Source: CAWCKS01 sp963763485
Lineage (GTDB): Bacteria; Pseudomonadota; Alphaproteobacteria; Rhizobiales; Xanthobacteraceae
Direction of reading: 5' to 3'
DNA length: 64,000 bases
Assembly: GCA_963763485.1 (NCBI GenBank)
Contig: CAVXOW010000005.1
Span: 310,001-374,000 of the forward strand
Made by a program: the position numbers and the translations under genes. Shown piece by piece: positions 47,614 to 56,717 of the stretch; positions within the stretch are counted from its first letter, which is position 1; each line of letters starts with the position of its first letter. The notes beneath the pieces were generated by a model. The model was not told the origin of the DNA and ran no database searches. It was given only the letters and a program-made list of their open reading frames with translations.

Positions 47614-48189
47614 ATGACCGAAAAGCCGATCGCGCCACGCGGAATCAACCATCTCGTGCTGAATGTGAGAAGCCTCGATAAATCCCATCGCTTCTGGACG
47701 GAGGTCATCGGCCTGCAGCAGGTCGGCGAGCTCAAGGCGGCGCCGGGGCGACCGAATCCGCCGAAGATGAGATTTTATAGCGGCGTCGGGCAGGGCGGCA
47801 CACACCATCACGATATCGCGCTGGTCGAGAATACGAGTTTGCCGGAACCGCCGAAGGAATGGGGGATGTTCGGTATGCCGATGGCGATCAACCACATCGC
47901 CATCACTTATCCGAACCGGGAGGCGTGGCTGCAGCAACTCGCTTATCTTCAAGCGAAGGGCGTCAAGTTCGATCGCCGCATCGAGCACGGTATGACCCAT
48001 AGCCTGTATATTCACGACCCCAACGGCTACGGCGTCGAACTGGTCTACGATCTGCCGCGCGAAGTGTGGGAAAAGGACATCGATGCGGCGCTGAACTATG
48101 CCACCGTCCTGCCGACGGAAGGGGCGGAAGCGCTGGCCGACCGCGTCGAGGTGCCGGCGTTTGGCACCGCATCTTCGCCGGCGGAGTGA
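47614..48189 (+). CDS. VOC-family dioxygenase-like protein
   Basis: A 191-residue protein of the vicinal-oxygen-chelate fold. Ligand positions appear as His in PRGINHLVLNVRSLDKSHRFW, His in MPMAINHIAITYP and Glu in NGYGVELVYDLP, the pattern of extradiol dioxygenases such as the small catechol 2,3-dioxygenase types. It follows the HpaB-like gene by 66 bases with GGAGG before its ATG. In the proposed pathway it would open the ring of the diol made by the HpaB-like enzyme. The stop overlaps the next start. Confidence 0.85.
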   Translation: MTEKPIAPRGINHLVLNVRSLDKSHRFWTEVIGLQQVGELKAAPGRPNPPKMRFYSGVGQGGTHHHDIALVENTSLPEPPKEWGMFGMPMAINHIAITYPNREAWLQQLAYLQAKGVKFDRRIEHGMTHSLYIHDPNGYGVELVYDLPREVWEKDIDAALNYATVLPTEGAEALADRVEVPAFGTASSPAE

Positions 48190-48596
48190 CGAGCGCCGTG
48201 GCAAAACGCAAGAGCATCAACGGTAGCAACCCGCGCCACGAAAACCCGATTCCCAATGCGAGCCGCATTGGGAATCTCGTCATGTCGAGCGTGATTGGTG
48301 GCACCAATCCGGGCACGCGCGAACTGCCAGCGACTTTCGAGGCCCAAGTCGCGAATGTCTTCGCCCATATCCGGCACGATATCGAGGCCGCCGGAGGTGG
48401 CGTTGACGACATCATCAAGATCACGTTCTGGGTCCAAGATCCGGCCAAGCAGCGGGTTTTGCTCAACACCGAGTGGCTCAAGCTATTCCCGGATCCGGAG
48501 TCGCGGCCGGCACGGCATACGCTTTCGCTGCCAGCCGGCAGCCGCGCTTTCGTTCAGGCGGATTTCGTTGCGGTATTGAACTCAACAGGTTCGTGA
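48186..48596 (+). CDS. RidA-family (YjgF) protein, possible 2-aminomuconate deaminase type
   Basis: A protein of about 132-136 residues; start is either the GTG at 48186 (overlapping the VOC stop) or the GTG at 48198. NPIPNASRIGNLVMSSVIGG, ELPATFEAQVANVFAHIRHD and PARHTLSLPA are RidA-like. Canonical RidA removes reactive enamines, but family members in aromatic pathways (AmnD/NbzD) deaminate 2-aminomuconate. The usual arginine of the active site appears to lie in SRPARHT. Context supports a pathway role, but this is inference. Confidence 0.82.
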   Translation: MTSAVAKRKSINGSNPRHENPIPNASRIGNLVMSSVIGGTNPGTRELPATFEAQVANVFAHIRHDIEAAGGGVDDIIKITFWVQDPAKQRVLLNTEWLKLFPDPESRPARHTLSLPAGSRAFVQADFVAVLNSTGS

Positions 48597-49400
48597 TGCT
48601 GAGTTCAGAATCCGATTGACGTTCTCGCTCGCGCGTATCACGGAGCCGAGAAGTCTCGGCAACGGACGCGCGCCGGCAGCGTTCTCCATTCGGACTTTTC
48701 GATCGAAGACGCTTACGCAGTGCAGCGCCGATGCGTCGAGATCAAGATCGCAGAAGGCAACTCGGTGAGGGGACGCAAGATCGGTCTCACCTCGCGAGCG
48801 ATGCAGCGCGCTACCAACATGACGGAGCCTGATTATGGGGTCCTGCTGGCTGATATGTTCTACGAGAGCGGAGCGGAGATTCCGGTCAGCCAATTCATCC
48901 AGCCGCGGATCGAGTGCGAGCTCGGCTTTGTGATCGGAAAGCGGCTCAAGGGCCCGAACTGCACCATCTTCGATGTGCTGAATGCAACCGACTTTGTCGT
49001 CCCCTGCCTCGAGATCGTCGACAGCCGGACCCATCGGATCGATCCGGAGACACAACGACAAAGCTCAGTTCTGGACAGTATCGCCGACAATGCAGCTGCT
49101 GGCGCGCTGATTGTCGGAGGCACGCCGGTGCGCCCGCTGGAGTTCGATCTACGCTGGGTGGCCGCGCTTTGCCATCGCAATGGTTCCATTGAGGAGTCCG
49201 GCGTGGCCGCAGCGGTGCTCAATCACCCGGCCAATGGGGTCGTCTGGCTTGCCAACAAGCTTTCCGGCTTCGATGTAGGCTTGGAGCCTGGCGAATTTGT
49301 CCTGGCGGGCTCTTTCACGGGTGTCGTCGAGGCACGCGCCGGCGACACCTTCTACGTTGACTATAATTCATTAGGCTCGATCGCCTGCCACTTTGCGTGA
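48596..49400 (+). pseudogene. 2-keto-4-pentenoate hydratase (MhpD/HpaH type), frameshift near the start
   Basis: The main frame encodes a hydratase from DVLARAYHGAEKSRQR through GRKIGLTSRAMQRATNM, metal-ligand region RIECELGFVIGKRL and the tail GSFTGVVEARAGDTFYVDY. The only sensible start, the ATG at 48596 overlapping the RidA stop, is in another frame and meets a stop after seven codons. One extra base near 48610-48618 would restore a 267-residue enzyme, the usual length. A GTG at 48720 could start a shortened form missing the first 40 residues. The enzyme hydrates 2-hydroxypenta-2,4-dienoate after meta cleavage. Confidence 0.8.
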
Positions 49401-49481
49401 GCCGTCGCGATTCACCCCCGTAGATCGGGCATGGATCGAACGGCCCGCAGCGGCACGCCGCGACAAAGGCAGGAAAACGGC

Positions 49482-51845
49482 ATGTCGACAATGAAGTACG
49501 GGATCGGTCAGCCTCTCCGCCGCTTTGAAGACAAAAGGCTGGTGACCGGTCGCGGCCGCTACCAGGACGACATCACACTGCCGCGGCAGGCGTATGCGGT
49601 TTTTCTGCGTTCGCCACATGCGCACGCGCGCATCCTGTCAATCGACACACAAGCCGCCCGAGCGGCGCCGGGCGTGCTCGCTGTGTATACCGGCGAGGAC
49701 TACAAGGCCGACGGCCTCGCCATGCCCAAGGCGCTAATGCCGCGCAAGAAGCGCGACGGGTCGCCGATGTTCGCGCCCCAGCGTCCGGCGCTGATGATCG
49801 ACCGCGTTCGCTACGTCGGCGATCCCGTGGCGATGGTGGTCGCCGAAACCTTGATGGAGGCAAAGGACGCGGCCGAGCTGATTGCGGTGGAGTACGAGGC
49901 GCTGCCATCGGCAACCTCTACCGCCGACGCGGCCCGGCCGGATGCGCCGCGCGTGTGGGACGAGAATCCCGACAACATCTCCCATACTGTCCAGCACGGC
50001 AACAAGGCCGCAACCGACGCTGCCTTCGCGAACGCCGCTCATGTCGTGCGCCGGCGTTACGTCATCACACGCGTCCAGGCCCAGTATATGGAGCCGCGCG
50101 GCGCGATCGGCAGCTTCGATGCGTATGAGAACCGTTACACGCTGTACGCTGACGTGAACTATCCGCACCGCGTCCGTAACATGCTCGCTCAGTCCGTATT
50201 CAATGTGCCCGAGAGCAGCGTGCGCGTCGTATGCCATGATGTCGGCGGCGGCTTCGGCGCCAAGGGCTGGCAATATGTCGACCATCGCCTCACATTGTGG
50301 GCGGCGCGGAAGCTCGGACGCCCGGTCAAGTGGACCTGCGAGCGTTCCGAAGTGATCCTCGCCGACGAGCACGGCCGTGACAATATCGGTGATATCGAGC
50401 TAGCGCTCGACAAGGACGGAAAGTTCCTCGGCGTGCGGATGCACATGCTCGCAAATCTCGGCGCCTATGTCGGCTCCGATCGCCAGCTGCTGACGCCGTT
50501 CGGCATGATCGTCACCCTGACCGGTGTTTACGACATTCCCGCTGCGCATGTGACCATCGATGCCGTGTTGTCCAACACGAATCCAACTGCACCTTATCGC
50601 GGTGCCGGCCGGCCCGAGGCCTGCTATTTGATCGAGCGCATCGTCGAGGTGGCCGCCCACGAAATGAAGGTCGATCCGGTCGAGCTGCGCCGGCGTAACC
50701 TGATCAAGCCAGAGGCAATGCCGTATCGCGCACCGCTTGGCCCGCTCTACGACTGCGGCGATTTTCCACGCAACATGGAACTCGCGCTCGAACATTCCGG
50801 ATACGCCGGATTTGAAACCCGGCGCGCAGGCTCGGCGGCTAAAGGCAAGCTGCGCGGAATCGCGCTGGTCAACGCGATCGAACAGGCGGCAGGGCCAGTA
50901 CCGGAATATGCTGAGGTCCGCTTCCAGCCCTCAGGCAGCGCCATGATGCTTATGGGCACCAAGGCGCACGGTCAGGGCCACGAGACCTCGTTCAAGCAGA
51001 TCCTGCACGAGAAGCTCGGGATCGATCCGAACGAGGTGCAGTTCATCGATGGCGATACCGACCGCGTCGCCTTCGGCATGGGCTCGAACGGCTCGCGCTC
51101 GATGGTGGTCGGTGGCACCGCGCTGGTACTCGCCGCCGACAAGATCATCGAGAAGGGCAAGTTGATTGCCGCGCACATGATGGAGGTCGCGGCAGGCGAC
51201 GTCACCTTCGCGGATGCGAAGTTCAGCGTCGCCGGTACCGATCGCAGCATGACGCTGAAGCAGGTCGCGATGGCGTCGTTCCTGCCGGCACGTCTGCCGA
51301 AGGGGTTGCCGCCCGGGCTGATCGAGAGCGCGACCTACGCTCCAGAACAATCGACCTGGCCGAATGGCTCTCACGTCTGCGAGGTCGAAGTCGACCCCGA
51401 AACCGGCGCGGTCGAACTGCAATCCTATCTTGTCGTCGACGACGTTGGCACCGTCATCAATCCGCTGACGCTGGCTGGCCAAATTCACGGCGGCGTCGCG
51501 CAAGGCGTCGGCCAGATCCTAATGGAGCAAGTCGCCTACGAGCCGGGAAGTGGTCAGCTGCTGACCGCTAGTTTCATGGACTATGCCATGCCGCGCGCCG
51601 ACACGATGTGCAACATCGCGATCAAGAGCAATCCGGTGCCTACCAAGACCAATCTCCTGGGCGCCAAGGGTGCGGGTGAGGCTGGCACGGTTGGTGCGCT
51701 GCCGGCCGTTATGATCGCGATCCTCCATGCGCTCGCGCCGCTTGGCGTGCGCGAACTCGATATGCCAGCATCAAGCGATCGTATCTGGCAGGCAATCCAA
51801 AATGCACGTGAGAACTTGACGGGAGCAACTAATGGCGATGCTTAA
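49482..51845 (+). CDS. Molybdenum hydroxylase large subunit (xanthine dehydrogenase / aldehyde oxidase / CoxL-like)
   Basis: A 787-residue moco-binding subunit. The opening GIGQPLRRFEDKRLVTGRGRY is the usual start, GGGFGAKGWQYVDHRLTLWA binds the cofactor, and the catalytic Glu lies in LLGAKGAGEAGTVGALPAV near the C-terminus. The active-site loop reads APYRGAGRPEACYLIER, not the CxxR-type CO dehydrogenase loop, so it should hydroxylate an aldehyde or N-heterocycle. Neither the FAD subunit nor the 2Fe-2S subunit is found in the window, so it is an orphan or uses distant partners. Confidence 0.9.
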   Translation: MSTMKYGIGQPLRRFEDKRLVTGRGRYQDDITLPRQAYAVFLRSPHAHARILSIDTQAARAAPGVLAVYTGEDYKADGLAMPKALMPRKKRDGSPMFAPQRPALMIDRVRYVGDPVAMVVAETLMEAKDAAELIAVEYEALPSATSTADAARPDAPRVWDENPDNISHTVQHGNKAATDAAFANAAHVVRRRYVITRVQAQYMEPRGAIGSFDAYENRYTLYADVNYPHRVRNMLAQSVFNVPESSVRVVCHDVGGGFGAKGWQYVDHRLTLWAARKLGRPVKWTCERSEVILADEHGRDNIGDIELALDKDGKFLGVRMHMLANLGAYVGSDRQLLTPFGMIVTLTGVYDIPAAHVTIDAVLSNTNPTAPYRGAGRPEACYLIERIVEVAAHEMKVDPVELRRRNLIKPEAMPYRAPLGPLYDCGDFPRNMELALEHSGYAGFETRRAGSAAKGKLRGIALVNAIEQAAGPVPEYAEVRFQPSGSAMMLMGTKAHGQGHETSFKQILHEKLGIDPNEVQFIDGDTDRVAFGMGSNGSRSMVVGGTALVLAADKIIEKGKLIAAHMMEVAAGDVTFADAKFSVAGTDRSMTLKQVAMASFLPARLPKGLPPGLIESATYAPEQSTWPNGSHVCEVEVDPETGAVELQSYLVVDDVGTVINPLTLAGQIHGGVAQGVGQILMEQVAYEPGSGQLLTASFMDYAMPRADTMCNIAIKSNPVPTKTNLLGAKGAGEAGTVGALPAVMIAILHALAPLGVRELDMPASSDRIWQAIQNARENLTGATNGDA

Positions 51846-51860
51846 ATCAACGAGAGACGC

Positions 51861-52542
51861 TTGCTCAGGGTCGGCACATCGACGCTTACCGGGATTCTGA
51901 GCCGGCGCGGCCTGCGCAACATGTTCATGCAGGACGTCAACCCGCTGCGCATAACCCAGTCGCGCATGGTCGGCATTGCTTTCACCATGCGGTTTATCCC
52001 CGCGCGTGAGGATAGAAGTGGACCGAAGGCGCCGAACGGTGGCCAGACCCAGGTTAAGGCGATGGAAGAGTGCCCGCCGGGCCACGTGCTGGTCATCGAC
52101 TCGCGGGGCGACCCCCGGGCGGCGTCGGCCGGCGATCTCTATATCGGCCGAACTCAAGGCGCGGGGTTGTGCCGGCATCGTGACTGACGGCGGCCTGCGA
52201 GACTCGGAAGGCATTTTGAAAACGGGTTTGCCGGCCTATCAGCGGCGACCGAGTTCGCCGCCCAGCCCGATTGTGCACCAGCCGATCGATCTCAATTTGC
52301 CGATCGGCTGTGGCGGCGTCGCTGTCTATCCGGGCGACGTCATCGTCGGTGACTGCGATGGTGTTGTGGTCATTCCCGCCGATATCGCCGATGCGGTCGC
52401 GGAGGAGGCGCTCGCTGCGACGCTTTACGACGAGTTCGCCGAAGAGGAAGTCGCGCGGGGGCGCCCGCTGCCCGGGCTGTTTCCAAACGTCGGGCCCGAG
52501 GCCAAAAGCGATTTTGAAGCCTGGAAGCTCAAGCGTACGTAG
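51861..52542 (+). pseudogene. RraA-like aldolase/dimethylmenaquinone methyltransferase family, frameshifted
   Basis: Two frames together cover an RraA-like fold of about 227 residues. The first has LLRVGTSTLTGILSRRGLRN, MVGIAFTMRFIPARED and ending SAGDLYIGR. The second continues ELKARGCAGIVTDGGLRDSEG, the G-x-x-T-DGG-x-RD active-site motif, and ends with VIPADIADAV. The break lies near 52150-52157, again one base too many. The family includes 4-hydroxy-4-methyl-2-oxoglutarate aldolases that release pyruvate at the end of aromatic pathways. The first start codon is unclear (TTG at 51861). Confidence 0.75.
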
Positions 52543-52620
52543 GGTCGTTCGGAGAATCCTGAAAGCGACCACGAAGAGCGCACCATATCCGATCGCTGAC
52601 GAACACGAGGGAGTGAAAAT

Positions 52621-53937
52621 ATGACGACTGCCCCAGACAGCGAAATCCTCACCCGGGTCGGCCCCGGCACCCTGCTTGGCAACATGATGCGGGAATACTG
52701 GATCCCTGCCGCCGCATCATCGGAGCTGCAGGCCGGCGGTGATCCCATGCGGCTGCTGTTGCTTGGCGAGCAGCTCATCGCGTTCCGCGATCACCAGGGT
52801 CGCGTCGGCATCATGGATCACCGCTGTCCGCACCGCTGCGCGTCGCTGTTCTTTGGACGCAACGAGGAGGGCGGGCTGCGCTGTGCCTATCACGGCTGGC
52901 AGTTCGACGTCGAAGGCAATTGCCTGGATATGCCGAATGTGCCGAAGCACCAAGCTTTCCCGGAGCGCGTCAAGGCCCGCAGCTATCGCGTGACCGAGCG
53001 CAATGGCCTGATCTGGGCCTACATGGGCAAGCGCGAGACCCCGCCGCCGCTACCGACCTTCGAACCGGTGCTGTTGCCCGAGAGCGAAACCAACCTGTTC
53101 CTGGTGCAGCGCGAGTGCAACTGGCTGCAGGCTCTGGAAGGCGATATCGACACCTCGCATTTCGGATTCTTGCACGCCGGAGGCGTCACGCCTGATGTCG
53201 TCGACGAAACCAGTCTCGGCCGCTACGCCATCGTGAACCGCGCGCCGGAATATCATGTCGCCGACACCGACTGGGGCACCATGTACGCCGCGCACCGGCC
53301 CGCCGATGCCAATACCATCTACTGGCGCTTTGCGCACTTCCTGTTTCCGTTCTGGACGATGCCGCCGGACGGCCAGTTCCGTGATCACATTGTCGCACGC
53401 GCATGGGTGCCGATGGACGACACCCATGCGATGTTCGTGCATCTGTCCTGGAAGAAGAACACGCCGGGGCTGCGCAAGATGAAAGACGGCAGCGTGATCC
53501 CGGGTGCGGGCGTCGGCCGCCAGACGCTGCCGAACGACACCAGCTGGTACGGCCGCTGGCGTCTGGCCGCAAACGCCTCGAACGATTACATGATCGATCG
53601 CGGATTGCAGCGCACCGGCAGCTACTCCGGCATCGACGGCATTCATCTCCAGGATCAGGCGATGACCGAGAGCATGGGTTCGATCGTCGACCATACGCTT
53701 GAGCATCTTGCCGTCAGCGATCTCATGATCGCCCGAACGCGGCGTCGCATCGTTCAGGCGGCGCGTGCGGTCGCCGAGGGGATTGCACCGCCCGGTGTCG
53801 ACAATCCCGAAACCTATCACGGCGCGCGCGGCGGCGACTTTCTCGCCTCGACCTCGATTGGCTGGCTCGAAGCGTATTCGAGCGAGATGCGCGAGTTGCT
53901 CAATCCTACCGGCGCGCTACGTATTGCCGCGGAGTGA
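52621..53937 (+). CDS. Rieske-type aromatic ring-hydroxylating oxygenase, alpha subunit
   Basis: A 438-residue oxygenase. The Rieske cluster is CPHRC (about 62-66) and CAYHGW (about 80-85). The mononuclear iron site appears as GDIDTSHFGFLHAGG. The length and the tail resemble phthalate 4,5-dioxygenase and related O-demethylases that work as oxygenase plus separate reductase. No reductase or beta subunit is next to it. It closes the catabolic run and probably starts degradation of the ring substrate or removes a side group. Confidence 0.92.
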   Translation: MTTAPDSEILTRVGPGTLLGNMMREYWIPAAASSELQAGGDPMRLLLLGEQLIAFRDHQGRVGIMDHRCPHRCASLFFGRNEEGGLRCAYHGWQFDVEGNCLDMPNVPKHQAFPERVKARSYRVTERNGLIWAYMGKRETPPPLPTFEPVLLPESETNLFLVQRECNWLQALEGDIDTSHFGFLHAGGVTPDVVDETSLGRYAIVNRAPEYHVADTDWGTMYAAHRPADANTIYWRFAHFLFPFWTMPPDGQFRDHIVARAWVPMDDTHAMFVHLSWKKNTPGLRKMKDGSVIPGAGVGRQTLPNDTSWYGRWRLAANASNDYMIDRGLQRTGSYSGIDGIHLQDQAMTESMGSIVDHTLEHLAVSDLMIARTRRRIVQAARAVAEGIAPPGVDNPETYHGARGGDFLASTSIGWLEAYSSEMRELLNPTGALRIAAE

Positions 53938-54148
53938 GCCGGATTGAGCGGCGGGGTTGCGCGGAAGATGCGACACCGCGGTTGGGGTCCCGTGCACCGA
54001 TCGCGGTTTGCAGATCGTAACGCGACTTATTTGTACTTTATACGCAACGCGCCCACGGTGCCCGGTTCGCAAAAGCCCTTGACATATCAACGCTTGCCAT
54101 CAGCCGCCGAATCCGGGTGTCTCCCGTGGCAAAGGTTCGCGGCAGGCC

Positions 54149-54250
54149 ATGTCCTGGCGGCTGCTTACAATCGTACTCGCTGCATTTCTGATGGCTGGGT
54201 TTGGTTCCCCGAGCTTGCGCGCGGAGGCGAACCACGCGCTCTTGCTGGAT
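54149..54250 (+). pseudogene. N-terminal fragment of a secreted protein
   Basis: An ATG at 54149 begins a clear signal peptide, SWRLLTIVLAAFLMAGFG then SPSLRAEA, followed by only a few residues before the sequence runs into another gene fragment. An esterase C-terminus follows 350 bases later on the same strand and could be the other end of the same gene. Product uncertain. Confidence 0.5.
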
Positions 54251-54590
54251 CAATCGCGAATGTATCGGGAAGGCCCAATGTCCTCGCCGCGTAGACGCTG
54301 CAGACTAGTGAGCGCCTCGTCGCGCGAATCGTACAGGATCTTGCGCATAATCATCGACCCCTTGCTGCCGTCACCTGCGATCACGGTCTCGACCAGCTCA
54401 GCCCAGTCGGCGTAGCTCTCGTCCCGCCGTTTCTGGCTGGTAAAGTCAAGGGCGCTGCGTTCGCGCCAGAGGTGGTGCCAAAGCGAACCGGTCGCTTCTT
54501 CATGCAGAAGCAGCTTGAGATGCGCACTATCGCATACATGATAGATGACGTCGCCGAGTTGGCCGATCGCGCGGCCGATCCCCGACGGCA
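54250..54590 (-). pseudogene. C-terminal fragment of a GntR-family (FCD domain) regulator
   Basis: The minus strand encodes AIGQLGDVIYHVCDSAHLKL and WAELVETVIAGDGSKGSM, then MIMRKILYDSRDEALTSL, which resembles the end of the FCD ligand-binding domain of FadR/GntR regulators (the helix with the ARD-x-A repeat). The DNA-binding domain is missing. It is wedged between two fragments on the opposite strand. Confidence 0.6.
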
Positions 54591-54760
54591 TGCATGACTG
54601 GACGCTGTCCGCCGAATTGATGGCGAAGGTGCTGGCCGACAAGGGCTACCACTATCAGTTCCTGTTCGCGCGGAACGCCAAGCACGTGGACCGCCCGACC
54701 GTTGCGCAGACCCTGCCGTCGGCGCTGGAATGGCTGTGGAAGGGCTATCCGATTCCATAG
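54590..54760 (+). pseudogene. C-terminal fragment of an esterase (enterochelin-esterase-like)
   Basis: HDWTLSAELMAKVLADKGYH then YQFLFARNAKHVDRPTVAQT and LEWLWKGYPIP with a normal stop at 54760. The motif AKHVDRPT holds the expected catalytic His region of Fes/esterase-D-like alpha/beta hydrolases. The catalytic serine part is absent, so this is only the 3' end of the gene. Confidence 0.65.
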
Positions 54761-54920
54761 GCTGCGTCGCGCGTCGCTCGAAGAGTTGCCGGCGATCCAT
54801 TGGAAGACAGCATTTCGAATGCTATGGCTTGTTGTGCGTGGTTGACGCACAGAACTGACAGGGAAAAGATAGGGAAAAAGCGGACTTCAATTTTTAGAAA
54901 CTAAACAAAATCAATGGTCT

Positions 54921-54994
54921 GCGGGCGTAGTTCAATGGTAGAACGGCAGCTTCCCAAGCTGCATACGAGGGTTCGATTCCCTTCGCCCGCTCCA
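54921..54994 (+). tRNA. tRNA-Gly(CCC), with encoded CCA
   Basis: The acceptor stem GCGGGCG (54921-54927) pairs with CGCCCGC (54984-54990), with T as discriminator and CCA at 54992-54994. The anticodon arm is GCAGC, loop TTCCCAA, GCTGC, giving anticodon CCC. The T arm has GAGGG, TTCGATT, CCCTT. Bases 54948-54994 are repeated at 56718-56764. Confidence 0.95.
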
Positions 54995-55035
54995 ATACTT
55001 AGCCAAATTTTGCGATACGGTTTTGCAGCTTCTGT

Positions 55036-55594
55036 TCATTCTCTGGTCTCTAATTTCTTGATCCGCGCCTTGATGGCGGCGGCGCGGCCGACGTAGCGGC
55101 GGATGATCTTCTCAACCAACTCCTCTTCCCATGCGAGGGTTTCGGCGATCTCGCGCATACTAAAGCCGGCGATGTAGAACTTTGTGGCGGCGGTCCCGCG
55201 CAGGTCGTTAAAGTGCAGATCGCGCTCAGACATGCCGGCGTCGATCTTGGCCTTGTTGGACGAACTGGCGAACCCATCGACCGTCCACGGTCGGCGGCGA
55301 CTGCTCGTTAGAATCGCGGTCGAGCGCTTCGGGATGCGGACAAGCACGTCGCGGAGTGCAGCATAGAGGGGAATGATTGCCTCGCGGCGGTGCCTGCACT
55401 TGCTGGTCGTGAGCACGACGGCGTCGCCACCGACGTGCGACCACGACAGGCGCACGAGATCGCCCAGCCGCAATCCGGTGTGAGTTGCGAAATCGACTGC
55501 GTTGGCAAAGACTGCGGCCCGCGATCGGACGCGCCTCGGGCGCTTCCGGTGTCAATGCAGGATGCGAGGCCGACGCCGGCGCGTCGAGCGACAC
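55036..55594 (-). pseudogene. Tyrosine recombinase (integrase) catalytic domain, frameshifted
   Basis: The downstream frame (stop 55036) encodes FATHTGLRLGDLVRLSW with the first catalytic Arg, RHRREAIIPLYAALRDVLV, the box HFNDLRGTAATKF and the nucleophile Tyr in IIRRYVGRAAA. Upstream the sequence continues in a different frame (VSLDAPASASHPALTPEAPE), so one indel lies near 55500-55520. In the HxLR box the usual His reads Asn (NDLR), another sign of decay. The N-terminal core-binding domain is not found. It likely once integrated this element at the tRNA. Confidence 0.8.
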
Positions 55595-55776
55595 AAAGAC
55601 GCCATCGATCGCCGCAGTGAGGTCGTCATCGGAGAGATCGTTGAAATCGACGCCGGACCCCGCCCCGTCGATGGCGGCGAGGATGTCATCGTCGGTGTTG
55701 ATTTCGGTGGGACATTGCCAATTTCGCGAGCGAAGATTAGGTTCGGCTTAGAGCCGAACAGATTAGGAGTTTTTGA

Positions 55777-55935
55777 ATGTCGGTCAATGAATTGCACTGG
55801 CTACGCGACCAAGTGATCGCGCTTATCCGAACTCACAATCCATTGGTTGATGGCGCGAGCATCCACGAATTGCGCACGGTGCGGCAGCGGCTAAGCGAGG
55901 CGATCGCTCGATGCGAGGCGAGTCGTAAGCACTGA
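55777..55935 (+). CDS. Small hypothetical protein in the integrative element
   Basis: A 52-residue frame starting MSVNELHWLRDQVIAL and ending with a run of charged residues (RLSEAIARCEASRKH). AGGAG lies 8 bases before the ATG and supports translation. The composition suggests a helical, possibly coiled-coil protein. I do not recognise it. A palindrome, GTTCGGC and GCCGAAC (55741-55759), stands just upstream and could be an operator. Confidence 0.45.
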   Translation: MSVNELHWLRDQVIALIRTHNPLVDGASIHELRTVRQRLSEAIARCEASRKH

Positions 55936-55995
55936 GCAACTTCAAACGAATATAGGGCGGAAACGGGCGGGGGAACTACGCGAAGCGTGTGCTCG

Positions 55996-56610
55996 TCATT
56001 TCACGGCGTGCATCAGTTCTCGGCCAAGCGCGGTGGTCGAGATAATCTGGTTGTGCTGACCGCCGAGTGTGCAGAGACCCGTCCTGATGAGATTGTCGAT
56101 CGAAACTCGTACCTCATCGTCTCGCAACCCGGTGGGGGCACTGATCGCTTTTAGATCGACGATGTTGAAGGGCTTGTTTGTTTCAACAAAGTGACCGATT
56201 ACTCGCGCGTCGACAGGGTCCATTTGTTTGACGATCTCGATGAACGTGATGCGAAAGCTCTTGTTTCGGCTTGGATCGGCTGCGGCGGCCAAAGAGCCGC
56301 CCAAAGGTCTTGAAGCTCGTCCCTGCTTTCGTCGCCTGCCGCGATCATAATTGGAATTGCGAGCGACGGGGGCGCATCAGCATTGTTGATGTTGCGATCC
56401 TCTAGCCGCTTTCTCGCCTTGTCGACCGTGCGCGCGATGTTCTCTGCGCGACGCACCTTCAAATAGTCGCCGCCGCAACATCCCGACGATGTCTTCCGGC
56501 ATCGTGCCGAACGTTGACCGCAGGAAGCCGCCAAATCCCTGAAGCGTCTTCAGCGCTTCCTGAATTGCCTTGGCTTGCTCATCGGTTACGGGAACAACCC
56601 CGTTGCTCAT
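55996..56610 (-). pseudogene. DUF4393 (Abi-alpha-like) protein, two frameshifts
   Basis: Reassembled from two frames, this is a protein of about 205 residues. The start MSNGVVPVTDEQAKAIQEAL leads to GFGGFLRSTFGTMPEDIVGML, then (after +1 near 56475) GDYLKVRRAENIARTVDKAR and PPSLAIPIMIAAGDESRDEL. After a compensating shift near 56285 come ADPSRNKSFRITFIEIVKQM and DPVDARVIGHFVE. This order matches DUF4393 proteins, some of which are annotated as abortive-infection proteins. The link to phage defence is by family annotation only. Confidence 0.7.
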
Positions 56611-56717
56611 GCAAGCGCCTTGTAACGTTTTGCTTTTCAGATTTAACTCGTCGATCGCATTATGCACGGTTATCTGGAGTTTTGCAGCCAAGGGCTTGAA
56701 AGGGCTGGATAACGTCT

